Counted from the first letter of the stretch, positions 25,095-33,828 are shown. The stretch: DNA of 64,000 bases from Pandoraea faecigallinarum (GCF_001029105.3 NZ_CP011807.3:3658001-3722000), one strand, 5' to 3'. Numbers and translations: made by a program. Notes: generated from the sequence alone by a model not told the origin.

Positions 25095-26387
25095 ATGAAG
25101 CGCGTTATCCAGCGCGGCATGAAGCCGCTCGCTCTCGCACTTGCGGCCGGCGCCGCCATCGCCTCGGTTGCCGCCACGGCACACGCCGACGCCAAGCCGA
25201 TCAAGATCGGCATCGTGACGTTCATGTCCGGCGCCGCTGCCGGTCCCTTCGGCGTGCCCGCGAAGAACGCCGCCGAAGTCACCGCCGCCGAACTCAATGC
25301 CGGCAAGGTGCCCGCACCGTATGCGACGAAGGGCTTCGGCGGTGCGCCGATCGAACTCGTTTATATCGACGAAGCCGGCAGCACCAGCAAGCAGGTCAGC
25401 GAGTACCGCAACCTGCTCAATCAGGGCGTCGACTACGTGGTCGGCTACACGTCGTCGGGCAATTGCCTGGCGATCGCACCGGTTGCCGAAGAAATGAAGA
25501 AGGTCACGCTGTTCTTCGATTGCGGCACGCCGCGCGTGTTCGAAGACGCGAGCTTCAAGTACGTCTTCCGTCCGGTAGCCACGGCCACGATGGACAACGT
25601 CGGCGCGGCGCGCTACGTCGCCGAGCGCAAGCCGGATCTCCAGACCTACGCCGGTATCAACCAGAACTACGCATGGGGTCAGGACGCCTGGGCCGACTTC
25701 GAAGGCACGCTCAAGGCGCTCAAGCCGAACGCGAAGGCCGTCAGCTCCCAAATGCCGCAACTGGGCGCCGGTCAATACAACGCCGGTATTTCGAGCCTGC
25801 TGGCCGCGCATCCGGACGTACTGCATTCGAGCTTCTGGGGCGGCGACCTGGAAGGCCTCGTGGTGCAGGCCGGTCCCCGCGACCTGTTCAAGAAGTCGCT
25901 CACGGTGCTCACCGCCGGTGAGACCGCCACGCACGGCAAGACCCGCCTGCCGGACGGTGTGATCATCGGCGCACGCGGCATGTACGGCATGTTCGCGCCG
26001 GACAACGCACTGAACCGCTGGCTGCGCACGGCCTACAGCGCCAAGTTCAACGACACCCCGAGCTACCCGTCGTACAAGATGAACCAGAGCATTCTCGCGC
26101 TCAAGGCGGCATACGAGAAAGCCCAGGCCGCCAACGGCGGCAAGCAGCCCGCGCCCGAGCAGGTCATCGCGTCGTTCGAGCACCTTGCCTTCGACGCACC
26201 GGCGGGCAAGATCGGCCTCACGCTGGGCAAGGGTCACCAGGCGGCCCAGGGCACGGCGTTCGGTGTGGTGAAGAACGTGAACGGCAAGGTCACCGTGACC
26301 GACGTCAAGCAATACTCGATTGCCGAGGTCACGCCGCCCGAGGGTGTGAAGTCGGCGGAGTGGATCAAGGGCGGCCTGAAGCACTGA
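25095..26387 (+). CDS. ABC importer periplasmic binding protein, Liv/branched-chain type
   Basis: A 430-residue secreted binding protein. A clear Sec signal peptide (MKRVIQRGMKPLALALAAG, cleaved after about THAHA-like residues near 31, TAHA|DAKP) precedes a type I periplasmic-binding fold opening IKIGIVTFMSGAAAGPFGVP. NLLNQGVDYVVGYTSSGNC and YAGINQNYAWGQDAWADFE are typical of the LivK/AmiC-like superfamily. This family also takes up aromatic and short-chain acids. The ligand is probably the substrate of the flanking catabolic enzymes. A 24-base perfect palindrome at 26424-26447 separates it from the permease genes. Confidence 0.9.
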   Translation: MKRVIQRGMKPLALALAAGAAIASVAATAHADAKPIKIGIVTFMSGAAAGPFGVPAKNAAEVTAAELNAGKVPAPYATKGFGGAPIELVYIDEAGSTSKQVSEYRNLLNQGVDYVVGYTSSGNCLAIAPVAEEMKKVTLFFDCGTPRVFEDASFKYVFRPVATATMDNVGAARYVAERKPDLQTYAGINQNYAWGQDAWADFEGTLKALKPNAKAVSSQMPQLGAGQYNAGISSLLAAHPDVLHSSFWGGDLEGLVVQAGPRDLFKKSLTVLTAGETATHGKTRLPDGVIIGARGMYGMFAPDNALNRWLRTAYSAKFNDTPSYPSYKMNQSILALKAAYEKAQAANGGKQPAPEQVIASFEHLAFDAPAGKIGLTLGKGHQAAQGTAFGVVKNVNGKVTVTDVKQYSIAEVTPPEGVKSAEWIKGGLKH

Positions 26388-26423
26388 GCCCCCGCGTATT
26401 GCGCAGTCAAGGCATCAAGTTCG

Positions 26424-26447
26424 GGAGGGCGAACGCGTTCGCCCTCC
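26424..26447. terminator. Palindromic stem-loop between binding-protein and permease genes
   Basis: A 24-base perfect palindrome with arms GGAGGGCGAACG and CGTTCGCCCTCC, 37 bases after the binding-protein stop. Hairpins here commonly protect or partly terminate the upstream message so that binding protein exceeds permease. No strong T-tract follows. Confidence 0.55.
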
Positions 26448-26527
26448 TTGCAATAAAGCGGTACCCGTAACGCCGGCGCGGCGGCTCGCATGCCGCCCGC
26501 CGCTTTACGTTCCAAGGAGAATGCGAG

Positions 26528-27424
26528 ATGTCGCAGATCTACGCCGTCCTGGTGGACGGGGTGATGTACGCCGCGTGGCTGTTCCTGGTTGCTCTGGGAC
26601 TGACCCTCGTCTACGGCGTGCTCAAAATCTTGAACATGGCGCACGGCAGCCTGTACGCGTTGGGCGCGTATGCTGGCGTGACGTTGATCGGCCCCTGGGT
26701 TGCTCAGGGCGGCAATCTTTACGTGAGCTATCTGCTGCTCGTGCTCGCGGCCATCGTCGCGGGCGGGGCTATCGGCTTCATCATGGAGCGCGGCATTCTC
26801 AAGCGCTTCTACGGGCAGGACCCGGTGGTGCTGCTGCTCGTCACCTATGCGCTCTTTCTCATCATGGAAGACGCCATCAAGCTTGTCTGGGGTGTCGACC
26901 CGTACACCGTCTCCGAGCCGTACAGTTTTCTCGGCAACTTCGATCTCGGCGATCTCTCGTACCCGAACTACAACTTCCTGATCGTGGGCGTGGCGCTGGT
27001 GGCCGGCATCGGTCTCACGGCGTTCCTGAAGTTCACCCGCAGCGGCCGTCTGCTGCGCGCGGTGATTCACGACCGTGAAGTCAGTCAGGCGATGGGCATC
27101 CGCGTGAGCCGCTATTTCGTGGTGACGTTCATGGCCGGTGCCGTGCTCGCCGCGATCGGCGGTGCGCTCACCGCACCGACGGTGTCCGTCGCGCCAGGTA
27201 TGGGCGTCGAGATCGTGGTGCTGACCTTCGCCGTGGTGGTGATCGGCGGGCTCGGCTCGCTGCCCGGCGCGGCGTTCGGCGCGCTGCTCGTGGGGCTGGT
27301 ACGCGCGAGTGCCGTGCATTACTGGCCGCAGGGCGAACTCTTCTCCATCTACATCGTCATGGCGCTGGTGCTGGCTGTGCGTCCGAAAGGCATCTTTGCT
27401 CCGCTGGAGGCTCGCAAGATATGA
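26528..27424 (+). CDS. Branched-chain-type ABC permease (LivH-like)
   Basis: A 298-residue inner-membrane permease with about eight transmembrane segments. It has the LivH hallmarks near the N-terminus (LVYGVLKILNMAHGSLYALGAY) and a cytoplasmic coupling loop with RAVIHDREVSQAMGI. The later segment VIGGLGSLPGAAFGALLVGLV is also typical. AAGGAG lies about 10 bases before the ATG at 26528. The gene overlaps livM-like by ATGA at 27421-27424. Confidence 0.92.
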   Translation: MSQIYAVLVDGVMYAAWLFLVALGLTLVYGVLKILNMAHGSLYALGAYAGVTLIGPWVAQGGNLYVSYLLLVLAAIVAGGAIGFIMERGILKRFYGQDPVVLLLVTYALFLIMEDAIKLVWGVDPYTVSEPYSFLGNFDLGDLSYPNYNFLIVGVALVAGIGLTAFLKFTRSGRLLRAVIHDREVSQAMGIRVSRYFVVTFMAGAVLAAIGGALTAPTVSVAPGMGVEIVVLTFAVVVIGGLGSLPGAAFGALLVGLVRASAVHYWPQGELFSIYIVMALVLAVRPKGIFAPLEARKI

Positions 27425-28422
27425 GTTCCGCAATCTCCTCCCAACTGCGCACGCCCGGCACGTGGCTCGCGGTTGCCGGTTTCGTCGTCATCGGCGGCGC
27501 GGGCCTCGCGCTGCCGCAGTGGCAATTTCTGGTGTCGGTGGCGCTGTCCAAGGGCATCGTTGCCCTGGGTCTCGCGCTGCTGTTGCGCACGGGCCTCGCG
27601 TCGTTCGGTCAGGCGCTGTTCTTCGCCGTCGGCGCGTATTGCGTCGGTCTGGGCATGAACGACTACGGCCTGACCGAACTCTTCGCGCTGCTCGCGATTT
27701 CAATGCTCGTCAGCGCTGCGCTGGCGTTTGTGCTCGGCTTCCTGCTCGCGCGTTACCGCGACATCTTCTTCGCGATGCTCACGCTGGCCCTGTCGATGAT
27801 CTGCTACGGCCTGCTGCTCAACAACGTTGAACTCGGCGGCAGCGACGGCTTTAACGTGAACGCCCCCACGCTGGGCAGCAGTGCCGAGCCGTGGCAACTC
27901 ACGGGCACGAACCTGTTCGCCGTGGGCCTCATCGCGGCCATCGTCTGCGTGATGGGGGTGGCGCTGTACATGCGCTCGACGCCGGGCCGCCTGGGCCCCG
28001 CGATCAAGGACAACGAGATTCGCGTCGAGTATCTGGGCACGTCCGCGCGCGCGAACATTCATCTGACTTACGTCATCGCCGGTGCGCTCGCCGGTCTGGG
28101 CGGTGCATTGCAGGCGTTCAACATTGGCCACATCGATCCGGACATGGCGTTCTGGACGACCTCCGGCGAGTTCGTTTTCATCGCCGTGCTCTCGGGCACC
28201 CGCTTCGCGTTTTCGCCGTTCATCGGCGCGCTGCTCCTGGAAGTCGCGCGAGCCATGGCCTATCGCTACGCGCCGAATACATGGCAGATCGTGATGGGCG
28301 CCATCATGCTCGCGATCATCGCATTCCTGCCGGGCGGCCTCACGAGCCTTGGGCTGGGGCGCCGCAAGCCTGCCGCGGCACATCCCGTCACGCAAACCAA
28401 GACGGCCACGGACGCGGCATAA
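27421..28422 (+). CDS. Branched-chain-type ABC permease (LivM-like)
   Basis: A 333-residue second permease subunit with about ten hydrophobic segments. The conserved LivM blocks are GLALLLRTGLASFGQALFFAVGAYC, RYRDIFFAMLTLALSMI and RLGPAIKDNEIRVEYLGTS (coupling loop). Its start codon overlaps the stop of the LivH-like gene. It forms the heterodimeric channel with LivH and is energised by the two following ATPases. Confidence 0.92.
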   Translation: MSSAISSQLRTPGTWLAVAGFVVIGGAGLALPQWQFLVSVALSKGIVALGLALLLRTGLASFGQALFFAVGAYCVGLGMNDYGLTELFALLAISMLVSAALAFVLGFLLARYRDIFFAMLTLALSMICYGLLLNNVELGGSDGFNVNAPTLGSSAEPWQLTGTNLFAVGLIAAIVCVMGVALYMRSTPGRLGPAIKDNEIRVEYLGTSARANIHLTYVIAGALAGLGGALQAFNIGHIDPDMAFWTTSGEFVFIAVLSGTRFAFSPFIGALLLEVARAMAYRYAPNTWQIVMGAIMLAIIAFLPGGLTSLGLGRRKPAAAHPVTQTKTATDAA

Positions 28423-28432
28423 GGGGCACGAG

Positions 28433-29197
28433 ATGGCATCGACACACATCATTGAGGCCTCGGGCCTGTACAAGACCTTCGGCAGCGTGACACCCGCGAA
28501 GGACATCACCGTCAACATCGACGCGCAAAGCGTGGTCGGTCTGATCGGCACGAACGGCGCCGGCAAGACGACGTTCGTCAACATGCTCACGGGCTACATC
28601 AAACCGGATCGCGGCGAGATCGTGTTCCGCGGCAAGCGCATTACGGGTCTCGCGCCGCGCAAGATCACGCGGCTGGGCATCGCACGCTCGTTCCAGATTC
28701 CGCAGCTTTTCGGCTCGCAGACCGCGCGCGAGAACATCGAGATCGCGCTGGCGATCTCCGGTCTGTCCGCCGAACTGGCGAACGAGAGTCTGGCGCGTCT
28801 GGGCGTGCTGGAGTTTGCCGACATGATTTCCGGCACGTTGCCCGAAGGCGTGCGCAAGCTGCTGGATATCGCGCTCGCCATGGTCTGCAAGCCGGAGGTG
28901 TTGCTGCTCGACGAACCGACGTCGGGCGTGGCGGCAGAAGAGAAGTTCGACGTGATGAATCGCGTGCTGGACGCGGCGCGCGCGCTGGGCATCACCGTGC
29001 TGTTCGTGGAGCACGACATGGAAATCGTGCGCCGCTACAGCGATCGTGTGCTGGCGTTCTGCGATGGCCGCATTCTGGCCGACGGCACACCGGACAAGGT
29101 GCTCGCCGACCCGCAGGTGCGTGAATTGATCATTGGCGAGACGGTGGCGGCGGTGCCGGGCACCGCTCACACGGCAGGCGAGGTAGCCCATGCTTGA
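28433..29197 (+). CDS. Branched-chain-type ABC ATPase (LivG-like)
   Basis: A 254-residue ATPase with Walker A GTNGAGKTT, the LivG-type SFQIPQLFGSQTARENI, an unusual signature LPEGVRKLLDIALAM (canonical LSGGQ replaced by LPEGV), Walker B VLLLDEPTSGV and the H-loop FVEHDMEIV. LivG proteins commonly have LxxGxQ here, so the change is worth noting but is compatible with the LivG branch. It starts 10 bases after the LivM stop and overlaps the LivF-like gene by 8 bases. Confidence 0.9.
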   Translation: MASTHIIEASGLYKTFGSVTPAKDITVNIDAQSVVGLIGTNGAGKTTFVNMLTGYIKPDRGEIVFRGKRITGLAPRKITRLGIARSFQIPQLFGSQTARENIEIALAISGLSAELANESLARLGVLEFADMISGTLPEGVRKLLDIALAMVCKPEVLLLDEPTSGVAAEEKFDVMNRVLDAARALGITVLFVEHDMEIVRRYSDRVLAFCDGRILADGTPDKVLADPQVRELIIGETVAAVPGTAHTAGEVAHA

Positions 29198-29831
29198 AGT
29201 CAGAAATCTGAATGTGCGCTTCGGCGCGACGGACATTCTTCGCGGGGTGCAGTTTTCAGTGCCGAAGGGCGCGATCGTCGGCCTGATCGGGCGCAATGGC
29301 GCGGGCAAGACCACAACGCTGCGCGCCATCATGGGACTCGTGAAGGCGAGCGGCGGCACGTTGACGTTCGACGGCACCGATCTGATGAAGGCGCCCTCGC
29401 ACGAGCGCACATCGCTCGGCATCGGCTACGCGCCGGAGGATCGCCGTCTCATCCCGGACATGACCGTCGAAGAGAACCTGTGCGTGCCGGCCTGGGCGCT
29501 CAAGGCAACGGACGTGCAAACCCGGCTGGACAAGGTCTACCGCATCATTCCCGAAGCGCGCGAATGGGCGCCGCGGCGCGCCTTGCAATTGTCCGGAGGC
29601 CAGCAGAAACTGGTGGCCGTCGGGCGCGCGCTGATGACCAGCTCGCGACTGCTCATGCTCGACGAGCCGTTCGAAGGCGTGGCCCCCGCCCTGTCGAAGC
29701 GCATTGCCGAAGTGATCGGCCAGATGCGCGGCGAAGGTCTCGCGGTGATTCTCTCCGGTGCTGACTTGCAGCACGCCGGCGCGGTGCTCGATACCGTCTA
29801 CCGGATCGATCGCGGCCAGATGGTCGCATAG
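29190..29831 (+). CDS. Branched-chain-type ABC ATPase (LivF-like)
   Basis: A 213-residue ATPase with Walker A GRNGAGKTT, LivF-type GYAPEDRRLIPDMTVEENL, signature LSGGQQKLVAVGRAL and Walker B LLMLDEPFEGVAP. At 213 residues it is slightly shorter than typical LivF (about 235). It ends YRIDRGQMVA, so the short C-terminal strand region is trimmed but all catalytic motifs remain. It overlaps the LivG-like gene by 8 bases and is followed 33 bases later by the iron alcohol dehydrogenase gene. Confidence 0.9.
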   Translation: MLEVRNLNVRFGATDILRGVQFSVPKGAIVGLIGRNGAGKTTTLRAIMGLVKASGGTLTFDGTDLMKAPSHERTSLGIGYAPEDRRLIPDMTVEENLCVPAWALKATDVQTRLDKVYRIIPEAREWAPRRALQLSGGQQKLVAVGRALMTSSRLLMLDEPFEGVAPALSKRIAEVIGQMRGEGLAVILSGADLQHAGAVLDTVYRIDRGQMVA

Positions 29832-29864
29832 CTCTCAACACAAGGTTTCAAGAGGAAAACGATC

Positions 29865-31025
29865 ATGAACGCGTTTCGTTTCCAGACGGTCCCCACCGTC
29901 GTTGTCGAATTCGGCGCCGCGCGCCGCCTCGGCGCACTGCTGCGCGAACACTTCCCCTGCGGCAAGCGCCTGTGCGTGGTAACGGACGGCTTCCTGCACA
30001 AAAGCGGTTTGCTGGCCCCCGCGCTGGCCGATCTGGCCCGGCACGACTGGCAGGTCTCGGTGATCGACGACGTGATCGCCGATCCGCCCGAGCATGTCGT
30101 GCTCGAAGCCGCCGAGCGCGCCCGCGCCGCGCACGCCGAGATCGTGCTGGGTCTGGGCGGCGGCTCGTCGATGGACGTGGCCAAGCTGCTCGCCGTGCTG
30201 TTGCCGGGCACGCAGTCGATCAAGGAGATGTACGGCGTCAAGAAAGTGACGGGCACGCGCCTGCCGCTGGTGCAGATGCCCACGACGGCCGGCACCGGCT
30301 CGGAAGTGACCGCCGTGTCGATCGTGACCACCGGCGAGACGACGAAGATGGGCGTGGTCGCACCGCAACTCTTCGCGGATCTCGCGATTCTCGACGCCGA
30401 ACTGACGCTCGGCTTGCCGCGCGCGGCCACTGCCGCGACCGGTATCGATGCCATGGTTCACGCCATCGAAGCCTATACGTCGGCGCACCTGAAGAACCCG
30501 ATCTCCGACATGCTCGCCGTGAAGGCGCTGGAGCTGCTTTCGCGCAATCTGCTGCCGGCCTGCAACGACGGCAACAATCGCGACGCCCGCGAAGCGATGC
30601 TCCTCGGCGCCATGTTCGCCGGGCAGTCGTTCACCAATTCGCCCGTGGCCGCCGTGCATGCCCTCGCTTATCCGATTGGCGGCATTTTCCATGTCGCTCA
30701 CGGGCTGTCCAACGCGCTGGTGCTCTCGCACGTCATGCGCTTCAACGCGCCGGCCGCATGCAAGCTGTACGCCGAACTGGCCGACGTGATCCTGCCGGGC
30801 AAGGCCTCGGGCAGCGATGAAGCGAGGACCGACGCACTCATCCGGCATATCGAGTCCATGATCGTTGAGACCGCCATTCCCCGCACCCTGCGCGAGGTCG
30901 GCGTCAAGCAGGACGACATTGCGCGCATGGCCAGCGACGCGATGCTCCAGACGCGCCTGCTGGTGAACAACCCGCGCGAAGTCTCGGAGGCCGACGCGTT
31001 CGCCATCTATAGCGCTGCGTACTGA
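29865..31025 (+). CDS. Iron-containing (type III) alcohol dehydrogenase
   Basis: A 386-residue Fe-ADH. GLGGGSSMDVAKLLAVLL binds NAD, and MPTTAGTGSEVTAVSIV is the family signature. The metal-site region runs from MVHAIEAYTS through AVHALAYPIGGIFHVAHGLSNAL, supplying the ligand Asp/His residues. Family members include 4-hydroxybutyrate dehydrogenase, lactaldehyde reductase and butanol dehydrogenases. Placed behind gabD and a Liv-type importer under IclR control, 4-hydroxybutyrate dehydrogenase is my preferred role; this is an inference from context. A terminator-like hairpin at 31051-31090 closes the operon. Confidence 0.85.
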   Translation: MNAFRFQTVPTVVVEFGAARRLGALLREHFPCGKRLCVVTDGFLHKSGLLAPALADLARHDWQVSVIDDVIADPPEHVVLEAAERARAAHAEIVLGLGGGSSMDVAKLLAVLLPGTQSIKEMYGVKKVTGTRLPLVQMPTTAGTGSEVTAVSIVTTGETTKMGVVAPQLFADLAILDAELTLGLPRAATAATGIDAMVHAIEAYTSAHLKNPISDMLAVKALELLSRNLLPACNDGNNRDAREAMLLGAMFAGQSFTNSPVAAVHALAYPIGGIFHVAHGLSNALVLSHVMRFNAPAACKLYAELADVILPGKASGSDEARTDALIRHIESMIVETAIPRTLREVGVKQDDIARMASDAMLQTRLLVNNPREVSEADAFAIYSAAY

Positions 31026-31050
31026 CCCACGCCAACGCGCCTTGCGCTCA

Positions 31051-31092
31051 ACGGCCCGGTCGACGGTCAATCGTCGCCCGGGCCGTTTCCTT
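31051..31092 (+). terminator. Terminator of the gabD-liv-ADH operon
   Basis: ACGGCCCGG (31051-31059) pairs with CCGGGCCGT (31078-31086), with a second 5-bp stem inside (CGACG/CGTCG). It is followed by TTTCCTTAT and lies 25 bases after the ADH stop. Confidence 0.65.
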
Positions 31093-31183
31093 ATCGCTTA
31101 TCATCCCCTTCGGCTCCGGTCCGCTCGGGACACGCTTCCTGTCTGCCCGGGTCCGCATCGCACTGCATCGCTGGAGACACGCC

Positions 31184-31564
31184 ATGAAGAAAACCTTTCC
31201 CGACGCCGCGCAAGCCGCCACCCTCATCGACGCCCGCATCCGGGAACTCGCGGACTGGCGCGGCGACATGCTCGCCCGTGTGCGCAAGATCGTGACCGGC
31301 GTCTCGCCCGATATCGTGGAGCAATGGAAGTGGCGTGTGCCCGTCTGGTCATGTCACGGCATTCTGTGCACCGGCGAGGCATACCAGCGCGCCGTCAAAA
31401 TGACATTCCCCAAAGGCGCCTCGCTTCCCGACCCTACAGGCCTCTTTAATGCCAGCCTCGAAGGCAATACGCGCCGCGCGATCGATTTTCACGAAGGCGA
31501 CGTTATCGATGAAAAAGCCCTGACCAGTCTTATTCGTGCCGCGATCAATGCCAATCAATCCTGA
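31184..31564 (+). CDS. DUF1801 domain protein
   Basis: A 126-residue soluble protein of the DUF1801 (YdhG-like) family. It opens KKTFPDAAQAATLIDARIREL, then WKWRVPVWSCHGILCTGEAYQRAVKMTFPKGASLPDP, which carries the family's W-x-x-P-x-W and K-x-x-F-x-x-G-A positions. The function is unknown; the fold is that of a small alpha+beta ligand-binding domain. The ATG at 31184 is preceded by CTGGAGACACGCC. It is separated from the ADH operon by the terminator and borders the AT-rich gap. Confidence 0.85.
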   Translation: MKKTFPDAAQAATLIDARIRELADWRGDMLARVRKIVTGVSPDIVEQWKWRVPVWSCHGILCTGEAYQRAVKMTFPKGASLPDPTGLFNASLEGNTRRAIDFHEGDVIDEKALTSLIRAAINANQS

Positions 31565-32106
31565 TCAAGCAAAAAATTAATTATCCATTTAATTCATACA
31601 TTCAATTCATCTCGGATTTTCAACGAAATCGGGATAGGCAACACGAACTGAAATCGCCCAAAAAAATCGGATAGAACCCGCTCGATTTTCGAGGGTTCTT
31701 CAAAACAAAACCCTTAATTCTACGGCACCAAATCCAACAAAATAATATCTTGAAATTCGAGGGGTCTCGTTTTTTAATATTTTCGATGCACGCATTGAAA
31801 ACGTGCAAACCGGTTGATATTCTTCAACGCATCGGTGTACGGATTCAAGTTCATACAAGCGGCGACTGGCCGCCCGGCCTCGATACGTAGCTTTCGGTTT
31901 ATTGCATTGCCACGGCGTGCGAAGCGATTGCCAACGTCAGCAACACCATCCTGTTGTTGTATTCAATTTAAAACTCCGACGCTTTTATGACCCAGGGGCC
32001 GACATGGCGATAACGCCATGGTGGCGTCGTACGCGCGTCGGATTTGGTGTCGCTGCAAAACACAGTTGAACGCACAAGCATCGGACCCATTCCCCTGGAG
32101 GCCATC
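31565..32106. other. AT-rich non-coding gap upstream of luxR
   Basis: About 540 bases, clearly richer in A+T than the rest of the window (31565-31860 especially, with runs such as AAAAAATTAATTA and TTTTTTAATATTTT). No frame codes for a recognisable protein; a 62-codon minus-strand frame at 31620-31808 looks accidental. The composition suggests a promoter region of acquired DNA and possibly H-NS-type silencing. It marks the left edge of the quorum-sensing/surface-protein region. Confidence 0.6.
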
Positions 32107-32820
32107 ATGTCTGCCTTGATGCATTTACTCGAAACCATTCACGACGACTGCAGCGGAATAACCGACTCGCAGAAGCTTTTTCAGCAAATCGATTCATTTT
32201 CGAAGCGCATCGGGTTCGAATTTTGCAGTTATGGCTTTCGCCATCATCGCAGTGCTACGCAATCGGAAGTTCGCGTCTTCGACAGTTACCCTGAAGGCTG
32301 GATGGCGCACTATGGCAAGTGCGGGTATCTCGACGTCGACCCGACGGTCGCCGTAGGCGCTCACACGGAAAGCCTCGTGTTGTGGCGCGACCCGGCATTG
32401 CCCAAGGCCGATGCGCTGTGGCGCGACGCGCATGACTTCGGTCTGAACCACGGCATCGCGCGCTCCAGTTGGGGGCCGCACGGAGAGTTCGGTTTGCTGA
32501 GTTTCAGTCGTTCGACCGAATCTCTCACTCCCGTCGAACTGAATTCGTTGCAGGTTGGCATGGGCGTGCTGGCGAACTACACCCATGAATCGATGAGCCG
32601 CCTGCTGCGCCCGCAGCGCCCTCCTTTCGACATCACCTTGCTGTCGGTGCGCGAGCGCGAGGTGCTGCTATGGACAGCCGAAGGGAAAACCGCCGATGAA
32701 ATCGGCGACATCCTCGGGATCTCGACTCGCACGGTCAATTTTCACATTCGCAACTGCCTCGACAAGACAGGCTGCCGGAACAAGGTGCAAAGCGCCATTC
32801 GACTCGTGATGTGGCGCTAG
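32107..32820 (+). CDS. LuxR-family AHL receptor / transcriptional regulator
   Basis: A 237-residue quorum-sensing regulator. The autoinducer-binding domain retains the invariant positions: W65 and Y69 (GWMAHYG), D78-P79 (DVDP), W93, and the GxG-like HGEFGLLSFS strand near 129. The GerE-type helix-turn-helix is at about 177-225 (LSVREREVLLWTAEGKTADEIGDILGI). GGAGG precedes the ATG at 32107; a longer in-frame GTG-type start at 32044 is less likely. It converges on the luxI gene, with 63 bases between stops. Orientation and content match the PpnR/PpnI pair described in Pandoraea. It most likely binds the CTG-N10-CAG boxes at 33690, 38428 and 48257. Confidence 0.93.
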   Translation: MSALMHLLETIHDDCSGITDSQKLFQQIDSFSKRIGFEFCSYGFRHHRSATQSEVRVFDSYPEGWMAHYGKCGYLDVDPTVAVGAHTESLVLWRDPALPKADALWRDAHDFGLNHGIARSSWGPHGEFGLLSFSRSTESLTPVELNSLQVGMGVLANYTHESMSRLLRPQRPPFDITLLSVREREVLLWTAEGKTADEIGDILGISTRTVNFHIRNCLDKTGCRNKVQSAIRLVMWR

Positions 32821-32883
32821 CCACCCGCGCCGACGCAAACGCGATAGAAATTGAATGAGCGGGGAGTCCGGCGGCGCGGTGCC

Positions 32884-33630
32884 TCAGTTGGCCGAGGCAT
32901 TGCCCGACAAGCCGAGCGCCGACCGGGTGGTCGCGTCGATGTCGATGCGGTAAGCCGCTACCAGCCGGCCGTCGATACGATACGCCGCACCGAGCTTGTG
33001 GGTCGGCACGCCAATGCGCACGAACAGGCGCGCCAGGCTCACGAACGTGACGCCGATCAGCCGGCGCGCGCCCAGCGAACTTGCGGTGAACACCGCGGCA
33101 CGCAGCAGTTCACGCGCCCCCTGCAGGGATTGCTGCCCCGGTGCGCCGTCGTGCAGGGCCCGATCGGCCTGGGGTGCCTCCCATGCAAACCGGGAGAGTT
33201 CCCAGACGGGTGTGGGAGGTGTCGAGGACGTCTGCGACGTTGCGGACGTTGCGCACGTCTGGGACGTGTGGCACGTGAGGGACGCGCCGTGGGCGTAGGC
33301 GCCCTCCCCCATGTCGAAACCGTCTCCCATGTGGATCGCAGCAGGAAGATCGTCTACGAGATGGGGAAAATGATCGCCGAGCAAACAGCGGTGCGTCGCC
33401 GGCAACAAGCGCGCGCACCCGATAATGGCGTCCTCATGGCGAAGCGTGACGTAGATCGTATCGTCGCGATCGTACTCATTGGACTCCTCACCGTCCGGCG
33501 ACATCCCGTACTGGGACGACGTTTTCATTTCCCACCCCAGTTTTTGCACAAAAACGCGATGGCGAAAGCGCGCAATTTCGCCTCGTGCAGAAGGGATCAG
33601 TTGAGCACCGCGCATGACATCGACCCGCAT
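32884..33630 (-). CDS. LuxI-family acyl-homoserine-lactone synthase with repeat insertion
   Basis: A 248-residue AHL synthase. The family's invariant residues are present: R25, F27 and W33 (RHRVFVQKLGW), E52-x-D54-x-x-D57, R74 (GCARLLP), and E144/R147 (WELSRF). Usual LuxI proteins are about 200 residues with roughly 52 residues between the D48 and E100 positions; here there are 87. The extra piece at about 107-141 is Thr/Ser-rich and comes from six 9-base repeats encoding xxT tripeptides (33227-33280). The gene is convergent with luxR. A lux box lies 60-75 bases upstream of its start, so positive autoregulation is expected. The acyl chain made cannot be inferred. Confidence 0.93.
   Translation of the reverse strand: MRVDVMRGAQLIPSARGEIARFRHRVFVQKLGWEMKTSSQYGMSPDGEESNEYDRDDTIYVTLRHEDAIIGCARLLPATHRCLLGDHFPHLVDDLPAAIHMGDGFDMGEGAYAHGASLTCHTSQTCATSATSQTSSTPPTPVWELSRFAWEAPQADRALHDGAPGQQSLQGARELLRAAVFTASSLGARRLIGVTFVSLARLFVRIGVPTHKLGAAYRIDGRLVAAYRIDIDATTRSALGLSGNASAN
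33227..33280. repeat. Six degenerate 9-bp repeats inside luxI
   Basis: Units GACGTCTGC, GACGTTGCG, GACGTTGCG, CACGTCTGG, GACGTGTGG and CACGTGAGG are in frame. On the luxI strand they encode SST, SQT, SAT, CAT, SQT and CHT-like tripeptides. Confidence 0.85.
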
Positions 33631-33689
33631 TCCAAACCTCCATCGTTAGTAGATGGAGGCAGATTAGCGACGCCGAAATGCAGCGAAAA

Positions 33690-33705
33690 CTGTCAAGGTT
33701 AACAG
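33690..33705. promoter_or_regulatory. lux box 1 (luxI promoter)
   Basis: CTGTCAAGGTTAACAG fits CTG-N10-CAG and differs at two positions from the identical core shared by lux boxes 2 and 3. It is centred 67 bases upstream of the luxI start codon, the normal place for LuxR-type activation. Confidence 0.8.
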
Positions 33706-33828
33706 GTACCCAAACGTCAACGCAACGCGCGAAGGATGCGCCTTCAATAATCACTCATCTGTCGCGCCGACAGCGATTCAATGTGTGAATTCGGCGTTTT
33801 CACGGTTTTTCGAGAGATTCACCGGCAC

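Noticed and set aside
31620..31808. 62-codon minus-strand frame in the AT-rich gap
   Set aside because: No ribosome-binding site, odd Cys/Arg-rich composition and no family resemblance; AT-rich DNA gives such frames by chance.
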